NCBI GenBank assembly: GCA_003542955.1
Contig: DPJP01000045.1
Location: 2,934-8,926 of the forward strand
DNA from: Armatimonadota bacterium
GTDB lineage: Bacteria > Armatimonadota > Zipacnadia > Zipacnadales > UBA11051
Length of the DNA: 5,993 nucleotides
Reading direction: 5' to 3'
Below are positions 5,350 to 5,993 of the stretch, in pieces (position 1 is the stretch's first letter; every line of letters starts with the position of its first letter). Both the position numbers and the translations under genes were made by a program. The notes under the pieces are model-generated. The model did no database searches. It saw only the letters and a list, made by a program, of their open reading frames with translations, and was not told the DNA's origin.

Positions 5350-5993
5350 CCCAGCTCACGCATGTGCCGCCGCCCGCCATGCCGTCGGGTGTGCTCAACT
5401 GCAGTGCTGAATGCCCCATCACGGCGTCCTCGCAGGCCATGATGCGCACGGGGCCATTCTGACCGAGGGACGCAAGCCACAGCGGAGCGGTGGTGCTGAA
5501 ACCGGGGGCAATCTCGCCGGACGTCAAGCCGAGCACGTACTGCCTGTCTCCTGCGGTGATGCGGATGCGGCCATCGGCGGCGGAGACATCGACAGGTGGC
5601 GCCTGTTCAGCCGGTGAAATCAGCAGCACCGTGGCGGCACGGATCGTGCCCCGGCCCGCACAAGTCGCCGAGTACAGCGTGATGCCCTTCTGCTCCCCCT
5701 CCGCGCTCAACGTCACCGGCAGTTGCGTGCCGTCATCAAGAAGCGTGAGGATGCGAAGGGCCGCCGCTGCGGATGTAACCGTGGCGACATTGCTCTCAAC
5801 CGTGGCATCCCCCCGGGCGTGGAGCCGATAGGCGACGGTGTGGTCATCCCTGTCCCCCACGCGGAGGGTGTCGAGCAGCACGACGATGTCGGGTCGCAGG
5901 AAGAGCACGCGCCGCTCCGCGTTGTAGTAGCCCGGGTGCTCTGCGACGGAGTACCCGCACACGCCGTCGCTGTGATAGCCGAGGGTCCTGCCG
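5336..5993 (-). CDS. Heparinase II/III-like protein, C-terminal part, 5' end outside the window
   Basis: The frame is open to the right edge, so the GTG at 5962 is probably internal; 218 residues are visible. The pattern near residues 21-58 (GYYN, then ERRVLFLRPDIVVLLDTL, then HTVAYRLH) resembles the start of the C-terminal beta-sandwich of heparinase II/III-type polysaccharide lyases, where an RR-v-lf-kPdy-vv-lD motif precedes the strand with HtveyrfH. The rest is beta-rich, with repeated short strands and small loops, and ends in TCVSWDEAG. The catalytic alpha/alpha toroid would lie upstream, outside the window, so lyase activity cannot be judged. Its last 14 bases overlap the long start of the M23 gene, pointing to one transcript and translational coupling. 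Alternative: a related alginate-lyase or DUF-type beta domain. The family call is tentative. Confidence 0.6.
   Translation of the reverse strand, partial: GRTLGYHSDGVCGYSVAEHPGYYNAERRVLFLRPDIVVLLDTLRVGDRDDHTVAYRLHARGDATVESNVATVTSAAAALRILTLLDDGTQLPVTLSAEGEQKGITLYSATCAGRGTIRAATVLLISPAEQAPPVDVSAADGRIRITAGDRQYVLGLTSGEIAPGFSTTAPLWLASLGQNGPVRIMACEDAVMGHSALQLSTPDGMAGGGTCVSWDEAG

Noticed and set aside
5960..5962. GTG as the true start of the heparinase-like gene
   Set aside because: The frame continues to the window edge, and the known family places a large catalytic domain upstream of this beta domain.

Overview
This GC-rich window (judged by eye) holds four protein genes in two convergent pairs and one structured gap between them. 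There are no RNA genes, mobile elements, CRISPR arrays or promoters that I can support. The gene content fits the polysaccharide-degradation loci common in Planctomycetota, Armatimonadota, Lentisphaerota and related uncultured bacteria. It is a large DUF6067/GH123-N-like protein, a compact GH20-like protein, the tail of a heparinase II/III-like protein and an M23 peptidase. The phylum is an inference from family content only.

Region 1-3933 (plus strand). A protein of at least 1001 residues enters from the left edge and runs to 3006. It has the end of a CBM9/DOMON-like sandwich, an all-beta middle that resembles the N-terminal region of GH123-type proteins (DUF6067), a (beta/alpha)8-like region and a C-terminal beta domain. 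It is followed, 15 bases later and in the same reading frame, by a 303-residue TIM-barrel protein. That protein carries an HLGMDEE motif resembling the catalytic Asp-Glu pair of GH20 hexosaminidases. The two are almost certainly cotranscribed.

Region 3934-4191 (gap between convergent genes). This 258-base stretch has no credible gene but unusual structure. It holds a hairpin just after the plus-strand stop, a near-perfect 11-pair hairpin whose wobble pairs favour plus-strand RNA, and a large three-part hairpin near the centre of the gap. It also has a G-quadruplex motif on the plus strand, a second on the minus strand, and a perfect 10-base palindrome. No classical U-tract follows any hairpin.

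Region 4192-5993 (minus strand). The C-terminal part of a heparinase II/III-like protein enters from the right edge and ends at 5336. Its last codons overlap the start of a secreted M23 (LytM-type) metallopeptidase that retains all the expected zinc and catalytic residues.

Taken together, the left pair and the heparinase-like gene suggest breakdown of a complex, possibly amino-sugar-containing, polysaccharide. The M23 enzyme would act on peptidoglycan or another protein substrate in the envelope, and its link to glycan use is not obvious. I found no clear new defence or mobile system. The most unusual signal is the densely structured gap between the convergent operons.
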